A DNA stretch of 64,000 nt from Devosia riboflavina (GTDB lineage: Bacteria; Pseudomonadota; Alphaproteobacteria; Rhizobiales; Devosiaceae). Position numbers and translations under genes: made by a program. Under the pieces are notes generated by a model that saw only the letters and a list, made by a program, of their open reading frames with translations, was not told the origin of the DNA and searched no databases. Positions 40,833 through 50,477 of this stretch are shown one piece after another. Each line of letters starts with the position of its first letter. Position 1 is the first letter of the stretch. The stretch lies in the NCBI RefSeq assembly GCF_000743575.1, contig NZ_JQGC01000009.1:62001-126000 (forward strand). Reading direction: 5' to 3'.

Positions 40833-42050
40833 TTACAGAAAAGACTTGCCGTGGCGGCCAGGCGCGAGGCCCAGCCAGGCGGCTATGCTTTCGCCAATAT
40901 CTGCGAAGGTGGAGCGAATGCCAATCTCCCCCTTGGGCAGGGCTGGGGAAAAGACCAGGATCGGCACCTGTTCACGCGTGTGATCGGTGCCCGGCCAGGT
41001 CGGATCATTGCCGTGGTCGGCCGTCAGGACGAGCAGATCGTCGTGACGCATCTTTGCGATCAGTTCGGGCAGGCGGGAATCGAAGAGTTCGAGCGCAGCG
41101 GCATAGCCGGGCACGTCACGGCGATGGCCATATTCGCTATCGAAATCGACGAAATTGGTCATGATAAAAGCGCGGTCATCAGCCATTTCCATGGCGTCGA
41201 GCGTCTTGTCGAAGAGCTGCGGAATGCCGGTGCCCTTGAGCTTATGGGTGACGCCGGAGCCGGCATAAATGTCCGAGATTTTGCCGATCGCATAGACCTG
41301 ATTGCCGGCCATTTCATTGCGATCAAGCAGGGTTGGTTCGGGCGGCGAAATAGCAAAATCGCGGCGATTACCGGTGCGCTTGAAGGTCTCTGCAGTTTCG
41401 CCGACAAAGGGCCGGGCGATGACACGCCCGATATTGAGTGGGGCGGTCAGTTCAAAGGCTTGTCTACAGATCTCGTAGAGGCGTTCGAGGCCAAAGTGGC
41501 TTTCATGCGCGGCGATCTGGAAGACGCTATCGATGGAGGTGTAGCAGATCGGCTTGCCGGTGCGGATGTGCTCCTCGCCCAGTTCAGCGATGATGGTGGT
41601 GCCTGAGGCGTGCTTGTCGCCCAAAATGCCGGGCAAATTGGCGCGGCGGATGAATTCCTCGATCAAATCGGGCGGAAAGGTCGGTTCGGTCTGCGGGAAA
41701 TAGCCCCAGTCGAAGGGCACGGGCACACCAGCGATTTCCCAATGGCCCGAAGGCGTGTCCTTGCCCTTGGACACTTCGCGGCCAACGCCGAAGCGGCCGC
41801 CCTTCGGCGTGTCGGAGAGACCAGGCGGCAAGGTGCCAGTGGACAGTTTTATGGCGGCGCCGAGGCCCATGGCATCCATGTTCGGGACATGGAGCGGACC
41901 AGAGCGCAGGCCCGGGCGGTCGGCCTTTCCGGCAGCCGCCCATTCGGCGATATGGCCGGCGGTGTTGGAGCCGACATCGCCATAGGCGGCGGCGTCGGGT
42001 GCACCGCCGATACCGACGCTGTCGAGAAGGCAGACAATGGCGCGGGGCAT
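40833..42050 (-). CDS. deoB: Phosphopentomutase
   Basis: The 405-residue protein opens [20 protein letters not shown] with the metal Asp of the alkaline phosphatase superfamily. It has [14 protein letters not shown], where the Thr receives phosphate, [14 protein letters not shown], and [20 protein letters not shown]. It interconverts (deoxy)ribose-1- and -5-phosphate, linking DeoA/PunA products to DeoC. It starts 4 bases after the deoA stop with GGAG upstream. Confidence 0.95.
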   Translation of the reverse strand: MPRAIVCLLDSVGIGGAPDAAAYGDVGSNTAGHIAEWAAAGKADRPGLRSGPLHVPNMDAMGLGAAIKLSTGTLPPGLSDTPKGGRFGVGREVSKGKDTPSGHWEIAGVPVPFDWGYFPQTEPTFPPDLIEEFIRRANLPGILGDKHASGTTIIAELGEEHIRTGKPICYTSIDSVFQIAAHESHFGLERLYEICRQAFELTAPLNIGRVIARPFVGETAETFKRTGNRRDFAISPPEPTLLDRNEMAGNQVYAIGKISDIYAGSGVTHKLKGTGIPQLFDKTLDAMEMADDRAFIMTNFVDFDSEYGHRRDVPGYAAALELFDSRLPELIAKMRHDDLLVLTADHGNDPTWPGTDHTREQVPILVFSPALPKGEIGIRSTFADIGESIAAWLGLAPGRHGKSFL

Positions 42051-42054
42051 GGCG

Positions 42055-43377
42055 CTACTCCGTGGGGGTAATGCGGTCGGCGATGAGCGGGAATTCGGGC
42101 GCGCTGTGGCCAAAGCGATAGGCGGCGCGCAGACGATTTTCGGCATCCACTGCCGACGCCTCGTCACGGGCATGGATGCGGGCGATGGGCGTTTTGGGAT
42201 CGACGACGGCGCCAAGGCCAAGCAGGCGATCAAAACCGACGCGGTGATCGATCCTGTCGGTTGGCGTGGTACGGCCGCCACCAAGGGCGACGACAGCCAT
42301 GCCGACACCGCGCGTGTCGATTTCGGCGACGGTGCCCTGCCCTTCGGCGAAGACATCACGGATAATCGGGGCCGGGGTGAGATAGCCGTCGATGCGCTCG
42401 GCGAAGTCGAAGGGACCACCGAGGACCATCACCATCTTGGAAAACTGTTCGAGCGCCTGACCGCTATCGAGGGCTTGCTCGACCTTGATGCGCGCTGCGC
42501 CAATAGATTCCGCCATCCCCGTCATCATCGCAATTTCGGCGCAGAGGGCGAGCGTGACCTCCTTGAGGCGGGGATCCTGGTGCGTGCCGGCGAGAAAATC
42601 GACGGCATTGCGGATTTCGAGGCCATTGCCCGCGGCGCTGGCGAGAGGCTCGTTCATGTCGGTGATCAGAGCGCCGGTTTTCAAGCCTGCACCATTGGCG
42701 ACGCTCACGAGGCTCTTGGCGAGATCGCGCGAGGCTTCAAGGGTCGGCATAAAGGCGCCGGAGCCTGTCTTCACGTCGAGGATCAGCGCGCCGAGGCCAG
42801 CCGCCAATTTCTTCGACAGGATCGAGGCCGTGATCAGCGAAATGGATTCGACGGTGCCGGTGACGTCACGGATGGCGTAGAGCGTCTTGTCGGCAGGTGC
42901 CAGGTCAGCGGTCTGTCCGATAACGGCGCAACCGGCTTGCTTCACTGCAGTGCGGAACAGGGCGTTGTCGGGCTGGGTCTGATAGCCGGGGATGGAATCG
43001 AACTTGTCGAGCGTTCCACCCGTGTGGCCGAGGCCGCGGCCGGAAATCATCGGCACATAGATACCGACGGCAGCCAGGATCGGCGCGAGCATGAGCGAAA
43101 CATTGTCCCCGACACCGCCGGTCGAATGCTTGTCGGCCACCGGACCGTCAAGGTCGGACCAATCGAGCACCGTGCCAGAATCCCGCATGGCGAGGGTGAG
43201 CGCCACGCGCTCGTCCATGCTCATATCCCTAAAATAGACCGCCATGGCGAAGGCGGCGGCCTGGGCGTGGGACACGGTGCCTTCGGCAAAGCCGGCGATG
43301 AAACGGGCGATATCGTCCTTGGGAAGCTTTTCGCCATTGCGCTTTTTTAGGATTACTTCCTGGGGGAGGAAGACCAT
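42055..43377 (-). CDS. deoA: Thymidine phosphorylase
   Basis: The 440-residue protein ([20 protein letters not shown]) has the family signature [20 protein letters not shown] and [20 protein letters not shown] for phosphate binding. It splits thymidine and deoxyuridine into base and deoxyribose-1-phosphate. The start at 43377 is preceded by AAGGG. A gap of about 150 bp to the dehydrogenase gene upstream shows no feature. Confidence 0.95.
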   Translation of the reverse strand: MVFLPQEVILKKRNGEKLPKDDIARFIAGFAEGTVSHAQAAAFAMAVYFRDMSMDERVALTLAMRDSGTVLDWSDLDGPVADKHSTGGVGDNVSLMLAPILAAVGIYVPMISGRGLGHTGGTLDKFDSIPGYQTQPDNALFRTAVKQAGCAVIGQTADLAPADKTLYAIRDVTGTVESISLITASILSKKLAAGLGALILDVKTGSGAFMPTLEASRDLAKSLVSVANGAGLKTGALITDMNEPLASAAGNGLEIRNAVDFLAGTHQDPRLKEVTLALCAEIAMMTGMAESIGAARIKVEQALDSGQALEQFSKMVMVLGGPFDFAERIDGYLTPAPIIRDVFAEGQGTVAEIDTRGVGMAVVALGGGRTTPTDRIDHRVGFDRLLGLGAVVDPKTPIARIHARDEASAVDAENRLRAAYRFGHSAPEFPLIADRITPTE

Positions 43378-43527
43378 TTTCGGGCCCTTTGCGATTTGCG
43401 CGCTTGTTGCTCCACCCCTCCCCACCGCCTAACGCGGGAGAGGTGTTGCCTCGAGTTTCAGCTCGATTTGTCTACGGGGCTTCGGCCGACACGCTCGTTC
43501 CCGAGATATGCCGGCCGATGGAACGGA

Positions 43528-45894
43528 TCAGGCCCCGTAGGGAATCCAGACGTTCTTCACTTGCGTTGCCTTGCTGAGGAAATAGTCCCCGGCAAAGCGT
43601 GGATCGGCGAGATCATAATAGAGGCCACGGCTCGTCCAGGTCTGCTTGAGATTGCCCACCGAGGCCTTTTCGACCATGGCGGAAGCTTCGGCAGGACCAG
43701 CAAACCAGAGCCCATCGACGCCGTCATGCTCTGCCAAGGTCTTGGCGAGGCCGACACTTTCACCGGTGACGATGTTGACGACGCCCGAGGGCATGTCGGA
43801 GGTTTCGAGCACTTGGTAGAAATCGGTCATCGAGAGCGGCGAACGGTCGGACGGGACCAGCACCACGGCATTGCCCATGGCGAGGGCCGGGGCGATCAGG
43901 GCAATAGAGCCAAGCAGCGGGCGCGAGGGCGGCGCGACAATGCCGATGACACCGAGTGGTTCGACCATAGCGGCCGCGACGGCGCGCATGGGCGGATTGT
44001 GGACGGCGCCATCATACTTGTCGGCCCAGCCCGCAAAGGCGAAGAGGCGTTCGACGGACTGGGCGACTTCCCTGGAACCGTCTTCGCCGGTCTGCGCCTT
44101 GATGCGGGCAGCGAATTCGTCGCGGCGGTAGTCGAGATTTTCGGCAAGGAAATAAAGCACTTGCGCGCGGGAGTGGGCCGCGGTCGTGCCCCAGCCTAGA
44201 GCGGCACGGGCGGCTTCGACGGCGTTGCGGATGTCCTTGCGATTGCCGTCGCCGACCTCGCCGACGAGGTCATCCTTGGGCCCATGGACGGGACGGTTGT
44301 AGCCGCTATCGGGGCGGGCCTGCTTGCCGCCGATATACATCTTTGCCGTCTGGTCGAGGTGACCAGCATCGAGCGGATTCGTGGCTTTGGCGGAGACGGA
44401 CTTGGCAGCAGGAGCGGGCTTAAGATCCTTTTCCCACTTGGGTTTGAGGTAAGCCCCCATGCCTTCGCGGCCACCTTCGCGGCCATAGCCGGATTCCTTA
44501 TAGCCGCCGAAGCCGACGGCAGCGTCGAACTGGTTGGTGCCGTTGATCCAGATGACGCCGGCTTTGAGCTTGGGAGCGATATCGAGAGCGAGATTGATGT
44601 TCTCGCTCCAGAGCGTGGCGGCGAGGCCGTAGCGGGTGTTGTTGGCGAGAGCCACGGCTTCTTCGGGCGTACGGAAGCTCATGGCGACCAGCACGGGGCC
44701 AAAAATCTCTTCGGCTACAAGGGTGTTAGCCGGGGATACATTGGTGACGAGGGCGGGTTTCAGGAAGCAACCGTTGGACGGTACGGCGCCATCGGGCTCA
44801 TAGACGACGGCGCCTTCGGCAACGCCCTTTTTCATCAGGTCGCGGATGCGTTCGACCTGAACCGGGGCGACCAGCGCGCCGATATCGACTGATTTATCAA
44901 GGGGATCGCCGACGCGCAGATTGGCCATGCGCTTCTTCACCTTGGCGATGAAGCGCTCTTCGATGGACTCTTGGACCAGAAGGCGCGAACCGGCGCAGCA
45001 GACCTGGCCCTGGTTGAACCAGATGGCTTCCACCAAGCCTTCCACGGCGCTGTCGAGGTCGGCGTCTTCGAAGACGATGTAGGGCGACTTGCCACCCAGT
45101 TCGAGTGAGAGGCCCTTGCCCGATCCAGCCGTCGCGGCGCGAATGATCTTGCCGACCTCGGTCGAGCCGGTGAAAGCGATTTTGTCAACGTCAGAATGGT
45201 TTACCAGCGCTGCGCCGGTGTCGCCTTCGCCCGTAACGATGTTGACGACGCCCTTGGGAAGGCCGACGCGTTCGCAGATTTCGGCGAACAAGAGCGCGGT
45301 GAGCGAGGTGAATTCGGCGGGTTTGAGGACCACCGTATTGCCGGCGGCGAGGGCCGGGGCGATCTTCCACGCCAGCATCAGGAGCGGGAAATTCCAGGGG
45401 ATGATCTGGCCGCAGACGCCGTAGGGGACGTGGTCGGGGAACTCGCGTTCGAGGTGCGTGGCCCAGCCGGCGTGATGGTAAAAATGCCGTGCTACCAAGG
45501 GGATATCGACATCGCGGCTTTCGCGGATGGGTTTGCCATTGTCCATGGTTTCGAGCACGGCGAAAAGACGGCTGTGCTTCTGGATCATGCGGGCGATAGA
45601 GTACAGAAATTTCCCACGCTCATAACCACTTAGCCCGCTCCAGAGTGGGAAGGCGGTGCGGGCGGCTTTGACGGCCAAATCGACATCGGCAGAGGTGCCG
45701 TCGGTGATTTCGGCGAGTTTTTCGCCATTGGCCGGATTGGTAGAGGGGAAGGTTTTCCCCGGGGCAGTCCAAGCGCCGTTGATGAAGTGACCAAAAACAC
45801 GGTTTTTGCTGTCGAGCCAGGCGTTTGCCTGATCCGGGGTTTCGGGTGCGGGGCCGTATTCGAGGGTTTCGAAGATTTGCGCGATCTTGTTCAT
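43528..45894 (-). CDS. ALDH16-type two-module aldehyde dehydrogenase
   Basis: The 788-residue protein has a complete aldehyde dehydrogenase module (residues 1-490). VCGQIIPWNFPLLMLAWKI, catalytic Glu in SLELGGKSP near 265, and catalytic Cys in NQGQVCCAGSRLL near 299 are all present. A second module (about 505-788) repeats the NAD-binding fold (PLGVIGIVAPPSRPLLGSIA) but has no ELGGK and no Cys. This matches the ALDH16 family, where the second module is structural. Between deoC and deoA it most likely oxidises the acetaldehyde from DeoC to acetate. Confidence 0.88.
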   Translation of the reverse strand: MNKIAQIFETLEYGPAPETPDQANAWLDSKNRVFGHFINGAWTAPGKTFPSTNPANGEKLAEITDGTSADVDLAVKAARTAFPLWSGLSGYERGKFLYSIARMIQKHSRLFAVLETMDNGKPIRESRDVDIPLVARHFYHHAGWATHLEREFPDHVPYGVCGQIIPWNFPLLMLAWKIAPALAAGNTVVLKPAEFTSLTALLFAEICERVGLPKGVVNIVTGEGDTGAALVNHSDVDKIAFTGSTEVGKIIRAATAGSGKGLSLELGGKSPYIVFEDADLDSAVEGLVEAIWFNQGQVCCAGSRLLVQESIEERFIAKVKKRMANLRVGDPLDKSVDIGALVAPVQVERIRDLMKKGVAEGAVVYEPDGAVPSNGCFLKPALVTNVSPANTLVAEEIFGPVLVAMSFRTPEEAVALANNTRYGLAATLWSENINLALDIAPKLKAGVIWINGTNQFDAAVGFGGYKESGYGREGGREGMGAYLKPKWEKDLKPAPAAKSVSAKATNPLDAGHLDQTAKMYIGGKQARPDSGYNRPVHGPKDDLVGEVGDGNRKDIRNAVEAARAALGWGTTAAHSRAQVLYFLAENLDYRRDEFAARIKAQTGEDGSREVAQSVERLFAFAGWADKYDGAVHNPPMRAVAAAMVEPLGVIGIVAPPSRPLLGSIALIAPALAMGNAVVLVPSDRSPLSMTDFYQVLETSDMPSGVVNIVTGESVGLAKTLAEHDGVDGLWFAGPAEASAMVEKASVGNLKQTWTSRGLYYDLADPRFAGDYFLSKATQVKNVWIPYGA

Positions 45895-45902
45895 TTGGGG
45901 CC

Positions 45903-46895
45903 TCACACCATCGGCTGACGGTAATCTGCAGCGTAGTGGCCGGTTAACCCGTGCTCTAGCTGACGCTCGATATCGGTTAGCAGACTGCTAGCACCGAAGC
46001 GGAACAAATGGGGAGTTAGGTAACGGGTGCCTAACTCCTCCTTCATCAGCGCCATATATTTCAGCGCGTCGCCCGCCGTGGCGATGCCGCCGGCTGGTTT
46101 GTAGCCGATTTCGATGCCGGTCTCTTCGCCGAACCAGCGGATCATGCGGATCATGGTCAGCGAGGTGACGAGATTGGCGTTGACCTTTTCCTTGCCGGTG
46201 GAGGTCTTGATGAAATCGGCGCCGGCCAGCATGCAGACGAGCGAGGCCTTGGCGATGTTGGTCTGGGTGGCGAGTTCGCCGGTGCCCAAGATGGTCTTGA
46301 TGTGCGCGTCGCCGCAGGCCTTGCGGAAAGCGCGGACCTGATCGTAGAGCGCCTGCCAGTCACCGCGCAGGACCATGCCGCGCTCGATGACGATGTCTAT
46401 TTCCTGGGCGCCGTCTTTCACCGAGGCTTCGATTTCGGCGATCTTGGTTTCGACGGGGGCGAGGCCGTGCGGGAAAGCGGTCGAGACGGCGGCGACGGGG
46501 ATGCCCGTGCCCTCGAGGGCATCGACGGCGGTCTTGACGAAGGTGTGGTAGACGCAGACGGCGCCGGGGAGGATGCGAAGGTCCTGCACGCCCAGCTTTT
46601 CGACGATGTCGCTGCGCAGCGGATTGCGGGCCTTGGCGCAGAGGCGTTCGACGCGGCCGGCGGTGTCGTCGGCATTGAGGGTCGTGAGGTCGATCAGCGT
46701 GATCGCCTTGAGGAGCCAGGCGAGCTGGTAGTCCTTTTTCACCGTGCGGCGCGCGCCGATGGAGCCGGCGCGGCGCTCAAGGGCCGAGCGGTTCATGCGG
46801 ACGCGTTCGACCCAATCGAGATCGAGGGGGTAGCCGGGATTGCGCTTGTGGGCCGGGGCGTGGCTCACGGTGCTGTCGACGACTTTGAGACTCAT
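45903..46895 (-). CDS. deoC: Deoxyribose-phosphate aldolase
   Basis: The 330-residue class I aldolase has the Schiff-base Lys in DFIKTSTGKEKVNANL and the second Lys in IGYKPAGGIATAGDAL, plus TFVKTAVDAL earlier. An N-terminal extension of about 70 residues and helix-rich tail make it longer than E. coli DeoC and like the long form of many alphaproteobacteria and animals. It gives acetaldehyde and glyceraldehyde-3-phosphate. Its start overlaps the punA stop (ATGA). Confidence 0.94.
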   Translation of the reverse strand: MSLKVVDSTVSHAPAHKRNPGYPLDLDWVERVRMNRSALERRAGSIGARRTVKKDYQLAWLLKAITLIDLTTLNADDTAGRVERLCAKARNPLRSDIVEKLGVQDLRILPGAVCVYHTFVKTAVDALEGTGIPVAAVSTAFPHGLAPVETKIAEIEASVKDGAQEIDIVIERGMVLRGDWQALYDQVRAFRKACGDAHIKTILGTGELATQTNIAKASLVCMLAGADFIKTSTGKEKVNANLVTSLTMIRMIRWFGEETGIEIGYKPAGGIATAGDALKYMALMKEELGTRYLTPHLFRFGASSLLTDIERQLEHGLTGHYAADYRQPMV

Positions 46896-47686
46896 AGCTC
46901 CTCCACCAGGACGGGGATCAGCTTTTGCAGCTTTGCCGCCCCTTGCACCGCCATGGTTTTGGTATGTTCATGGCTGATGTTTTCGCTCGAAAGACCTGCG
47001 CCCATATTGGTGATGGACGAGCAGGCCCAGACTTTTAATCCAAGGAACCGCCCCACGATCACTTCCGGGACGGTCGACATACCGACGGCGTTGGCACCGA
47101 GGCGAATGGCCATCTGGATTTCGGCCGGCGTTTCGAAACTCGGGCCAGAATACCAGAAATATACGCCTTCACCGAGGGAAATGCCCAGGCGCTCCGCTGC
47201 GGCTTTTGCCTTGGCGCGGTAGTCGGGGTTGTAGCAGTCGACCATGTTGACAAAACGACGGTCGGTCGGCTCGCCGATCAGGGGATTGAGGCCATTGTAA
47301 TTGATGTGGTCCGAGATCAGCATCAGGTCGCCGGGGGCGAAGCGCTGATCGAGAGAGCCGGCCGAATTGGTCAGCAGCAGGGTTTCCGCGCCGAGCTCGG
47401 CCATGGTTTCAAGCGCGGGGCGCATGGCGGCTGGGTTGCCATGCTCATAATAGTGCTCGCGGCCGGTGAGGATGGCGATGCGCTTGCCGCCCATGATGCC
47501 GAGGACGAGATCGCGGCCATGGCCGGAAACGCCAGCGCCCGGAAAGTCCTTGAGCTCGGAATACGGAATGGTGACCTTGTCTTCGAGCGTATCGGCGATG
47601 GCGGAAAGGCCAGAGCCGAGAACCAGCGCTGCGGCGATGGGGTCTTTGCCGGCGATCTTCTGGATGGTTTTGGCGGCTTTGGTCAT
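46892..47686 (-). CDS. punA: Purine nucleoside phosphorylase (trimeric type)
   Basis: The 264-residue protein has LVLGSGLSAIADTL, GREHYYEHGNPAAMRPAL, LLTNSAGSLDQRFAPGDLML and VGMSTVPEVIVGRFLGLKVW, which are motifs of class II (mammalian-like) PNP. It releases purine base and (deoxy)ribose-1-phosphate. The ATG at 47686 is chosen over 47701. It is overlapped by deoC downstream. Confidence 0.92.
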   Translation of the reverse strand: MTKAAKTIQKIAGKDPIAAALVLGSGLSAIADTLEDKVTIPYSELKDFPGAGVSGHGRDLVLGIMGGKRIAILTGREHYYEHGNPAAMRPALETMAELGAETLLLTNSAGSLDQRFAPGDLMLISDHINYNGLNPLIGEPTDRRFVNMVDCYNPDYRAKAKAAAERLGISLGEGVYFWYSGPSFETPAEIQMAIRLGANAVGMSTVPEVIVGRFLGLKVWACSSITNMGAGLSSENISHEHTKTMAVQGAAKLQKLIPVLVEEL

Positions 47687-47734
47687 GGGGCGGATTCCCA
47701 TTCACGAGAGCTTGGGCCTGGGTGGGGCTGAAGA

Positions 47735-47862
47735 CCCCTCACCCTAGCCCTCTCCCCAGAGGGGCGAGGGGACGATGGGCGGGCGGGCGGTGCTTTTACG
47801 GGTACATCGCTATCGGCTCCTGCGTCCCCTCGCCCCTCCGGGGAGAGGGTCAGGGTGAGGGG
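47735..47862. repeat. Long inverted repeat between punA and cdd
   Basis: Two arms of about 39 bp (47735-47773 and 47824-47862) are near-perfect reverse complements. They contain CCCCTCACCCTAGCCCTCTC, a sequence type dispersed in many proteobacterial genomes. In the operon transcript it would form a very stable hairpin that could lower expression of genes beyond cdd. Confidence 0.7.
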
Positions 47863-47882
47863 TTCGATGCCTCGGAAATCTC

Positions 47883-48293
47883 TCATTTGCCCAAAAACTC
47901 CGGCCCAAAGCTGTGCGGCAGCAATTGCCCAAGGGTTTGCACCAACGGTTCGCCATCGACGCCGTGGGAGATGACTTCCACGTCGAGGTCGGCGAATTCG
48001 CGGATGCGCTGGCGGCAGCCACCGCAGGGGGTGACGGGTGCGAGACCGGGGCCGGTGACGTAGATGCGCTTGATGCGATGGGCACCGCCCGCGATCATGG
48101 CCGCGATGGCCGAGGTCTCGGCGCAATTGCCCTGCGGATAGGCGGCGTTCTCGATATTGCAGCCGGCGTAGATTTTTCCGTCGTCGGCGAGGATGGCGGC
48201 GCCGACGTGGAATTTGGAATAGGGCGCATAGGCCTTTGCGCGAATGGCTTCGGCGGCCGCAAACAGGGCCTCGTCAGAATCGGTCATGCTCAT
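47883..48293 (-). CDS. cdd: Cytidine deaminase
   Basis: The 136-residue protein is the homotetrameric short form. It has FHVGAAILADDGKIYAGCNI, catalytic Glu and first Cys ligand in GNCAETSAIAAMI, and PCGGCRQRIREF with the other two zinc ligands. It converts (deoxy)cytidine to (deoxy)uridine, feeding DeoA and Upp. Confidence 0.94.
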   Translation of the reverse strand: MSMTDSDEALFAAAEAIRAKAYAPYSKFHVGAAILADDGKIYAGCNIENAAYPQGNCAETSAIAAMIAGGAHRIKRIYVTGPGLAPVTPCGGCRQRIREFADLDVEVISHGVDGEPLVQTLGQLLPHSFGPEFLGK

Positions 48294-48304
48294 TTTACTC
48301 AGTA

Positions 48305-48393
48305 GACCTCATGGTGAGCCTGTCGAACCACGAGGGCGTGGCAGGCTAGCTCCACTCGCTCGACCTCGTCCTTCGACAGGCTCAGGATGAGGT
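48305..48393. repeat. Inverted repeat between permease gene and cdd
   Basis: GACCTCATGGTGAGCCTGTCG (split here for length: arms 48305-48334 and 48364-48393) pairs with CCTTCGACAGGCTCAGGATG. This is a known kind of dispersed intergenic palindrome in alphaproteobacteria. It lies inside the operon transcript. Confidence 0.65.
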
Positions 48394-48414
48394 CTTCAAA
48401 ACGTCGAGCACGCC

Positions 48415-49389
48415 CTAGCGCTCCTTCGTGTAAGGAATGCCCGAAGCTTTTGGCGCCACGGCGCGGCCGATGAAGCCGGCGAGGAGGATCACCGTCAGGA
48501 TGTAGGGCAGAGCCTGGATGGCCTGAACCGGGACTTCGCCGATGATGGGGAAGACCTGGCCCTGGATACGGAACTGCACCGCATCGAGGAAGCCGAACAT
48601 CAGACAGACCAGCAAAGCCGGACCCGGACGCCACTTGGCAAAGATCAGCGCCGCAAGCGCGATATAGCCACGGCCGGCGGACATGTTGTTGTTGAAGCCG
48701 GCGGACTGGGCGATCGAGAGATAGGCGCCGCCGATACCAACCAAAACGGCGGTGATGATCAGGGCCTGATAGCGGAGGCGCGTCACCGAGATGCCGGCCG
48801 TGTCGATGGCCTTGGGGTTTTCGCCCACGGCGCGGAGGCGGAGGCCAAAGCGGGTGCGGAAGAGGACCCAAGCGGTGACCGGCACGGCGATGAAGGCAAA
48901 ATAGGTGATGATGTTGTGGCCCGAGATCAGCTCAAAATAGATTTGGCCGAGGATCGGGACCTCGCGCAACTGCTCGGCAAAGGGCAGCGTGATCGGGTTG
49001 AAACGCTGATCGCCCGAGAGCTGGGGCGTATAGCCGCCGCGCTTGAACCAGGACTGGCCAAGGAAGGTGGTGAGGCCCGCAGCGAGGAAGTTGAGCGCCA
49101 CGCCGGAAATGGTCTGATTGCCCTTGAAATTGATCGAGGCGAGGCCGTGGATGCCCGAGAACATCAGGGCTGCGCCAATGCCGGCGAGAAGGCCGAGCCA
49201 GGCCGAGCCGGTGACGGCGGACATGGAGGCGGCGGCGAATGCGCCGGCGAGGAGCTTGCCCTCGAGACCGATGTCGACGATGCCGGCACGCTCGGAATAG
49301 AGACCGGCGAGACAGGCAAGGATCAGCGGGACCGCGAGGCGGACCGTCGAGTCGAGGATCAGGGTGATATCGACGAGATAGCTTTCCAT
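48415..49389 (-). CDS. Nucleoside ABC transporter permease, second subunit
   Basis: The 324-residue membrane protein has about eight hydrophobic segments and the BPD_transp_2 pattern: LACLAGLYSERAGIVDIGLE, LNFLAAGLTTFLGQSW and GFNNNMSAGRGYIALAALIF. It forms the importer channel with the 49389-50477 protein. GGAG lies upstream of the ATG at 49389; a GTG one codon earlier also fits. Start and preceding stop overlap. Confidence 0.93.
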   Translation of the reverse strand: MESYLVDITLILDSTVRLAVPLILACLAGLYSERAGIVDIGLEGKLLAGAFAAASMSAVTGSAWLGLLAGIGAALMFSGIHGLASINFKGNQTISGVALNFLAAGLTTFLGQSWFKRGGYTPQLSGDQRFNPITLPFAEQLREVPILGQIYFELISGHNIITYFAFIAVPVTAWVLFRTRFGLRLRAVGENPKAIDTAGISVTRLRYQALIITAVLVGIGGAYLSIAQSAGFNNNMSAGRGYIALAALIFAKWRPGPALLVCLMFGFLDAVQFRIQGQVFPIIGEVPVQAIQALPYILTVILLAGFIGRAVAPKASGIPYTKER

Positions 49390-50477
49390 CACTTGGCTCC
49401 CGTCGGGCTACTGGATCGAGCCAGCAATCGTGCCAGCGGCGCACGCAACATGTCGCCCATGGCGCCGGTGAAGAGAATGACGAGGGCCTGAATCGTGACG
49501 ATCATTTCGCGGGTGATGCCCGGCATCTGGAAGGCGAGTTCCTGGCCGCCCTGGTACAGGATACCGAAGAGAAGGGCGGAAAGGCCGACGCCGACGGGGT
49601 GACCGCGGCCCATGAAGGCGACGGCAATGCCGACGAAGCCGGCGCCATTGACGAAGTTGAGGATGAGGCGGCCCTGGACGCCGCCGACATTGTTGACCGC
49701 GACCATGGCGGCGAGAACGCCGGACATGGCCATGACGATCATGATCATCTTCTGGTTGGAAATGCCGGCATAGTTGGCGGCAACCGGGTTTTGGCCCAGG
49801 GCGCGGACGGCATAGCCGAACTTGGTGCGCCAGATCAGCCAATAGATGAAGAACAGCGCGATGATGGCGAGGAAGAAGGTCAGGTTAACCGGCGAATTCT
49901 TGAAGAGCTCGATGAACGTCCTGAGCTGCGGCACGCGGGTGATGGCTTCGAGCGGGGCGCTTTCGTCGGAATTGACACCAACCGGCTTCAAGACGCGCGA
50001 GATGAGGAAGCCCATCATCGAGGTGGCGATGAAGTTGAAGAGAATGGTGGTGATGACGACGTGGCTGCCGCGCTTGGCCTGCAAATAGCCGGGCACGAAG
50101 GCCCAGAGCGCGCCGAAGGCGCCGCCGCAGATGATCATCAACGGGAAGACAATGGCCCAGTGGGCGCCATTGAGCGCGAGGCCCAGAAGGATGACGCCGA
50201 GGCCGCCAACATAGGCCTGACCCTCGGGACCAATATTGAAGAGGCCGGCGTGATAGGCCAGCGACACGGCGAGACCGGCAAAGATGAAGTCGGTCGTGTA
50301 GTAGAGCGTGTAGCCAAAACCCGAACCATAGCCGAAGGCGCCATAGAGCATGATGCCCACGGCCTGCAGCGGATTCTGGCCGACAGCGAGAACGATGAGA
50401 CCGCCGACGAGGAAGGCCAGAACGACATTGAGGAGCGGCAGAAGGACGACGTCGGCCCAGCGTGGCAAAGGGGTCAT
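49389..50477 (-). CDS. Nucleoside ABC transporter permease, first subunit
   Basis: The 362-residue membrane protein has the same superfamily motifs: SLAYHAGLFNIGPEGQAYVG, a long loop region ITRVPQLRTFIELF, and FVNGAGFVGIAVAFMGRGHP. It pairs with the second permease. Start overlaps the ATPase stop by four bases, so all importer genes are coupled. Confidence 0.93.
   Translation of the reverse strand: MTPLPRWADVVLLPLLNVVLAFLVGGLIVLAVGQNPLQAVGIMLYGAFGYGSGFGYTLYYTTDFIFAGLAVSLAYHAGLFNIGPEGQAYVGGLGVILLGLALNGAHWAIVFPLMIICGGAFGALWAFVPGYLQAKRGSHVVITTILFNFIATSMMGFLISRVLKPVGVNSDESAPLEAITRVPQLRTFIELFKNSPVNLTFFLAIIALFFIYWLIWRTKFGYAVRALGQNPVAANYAGISNQKMIMIVMAMSGVLAAMVAVNNVGGVQGRLILNFVNGAGFVGIAVAFMGRGHPVGVGLSALLFGILYQGGQELAFQMPGITREMIVTIQALVILFTGAMGDMLRAPLARLLARSSSPTGAK

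Noticed and set aside
43528..45894. ALDH gene as an accidental fusion of two open frames or an assembly error
   Set aside because: The two-module build with a Cys-less second half is the known ALDH16 arrangement, so the length is expected.
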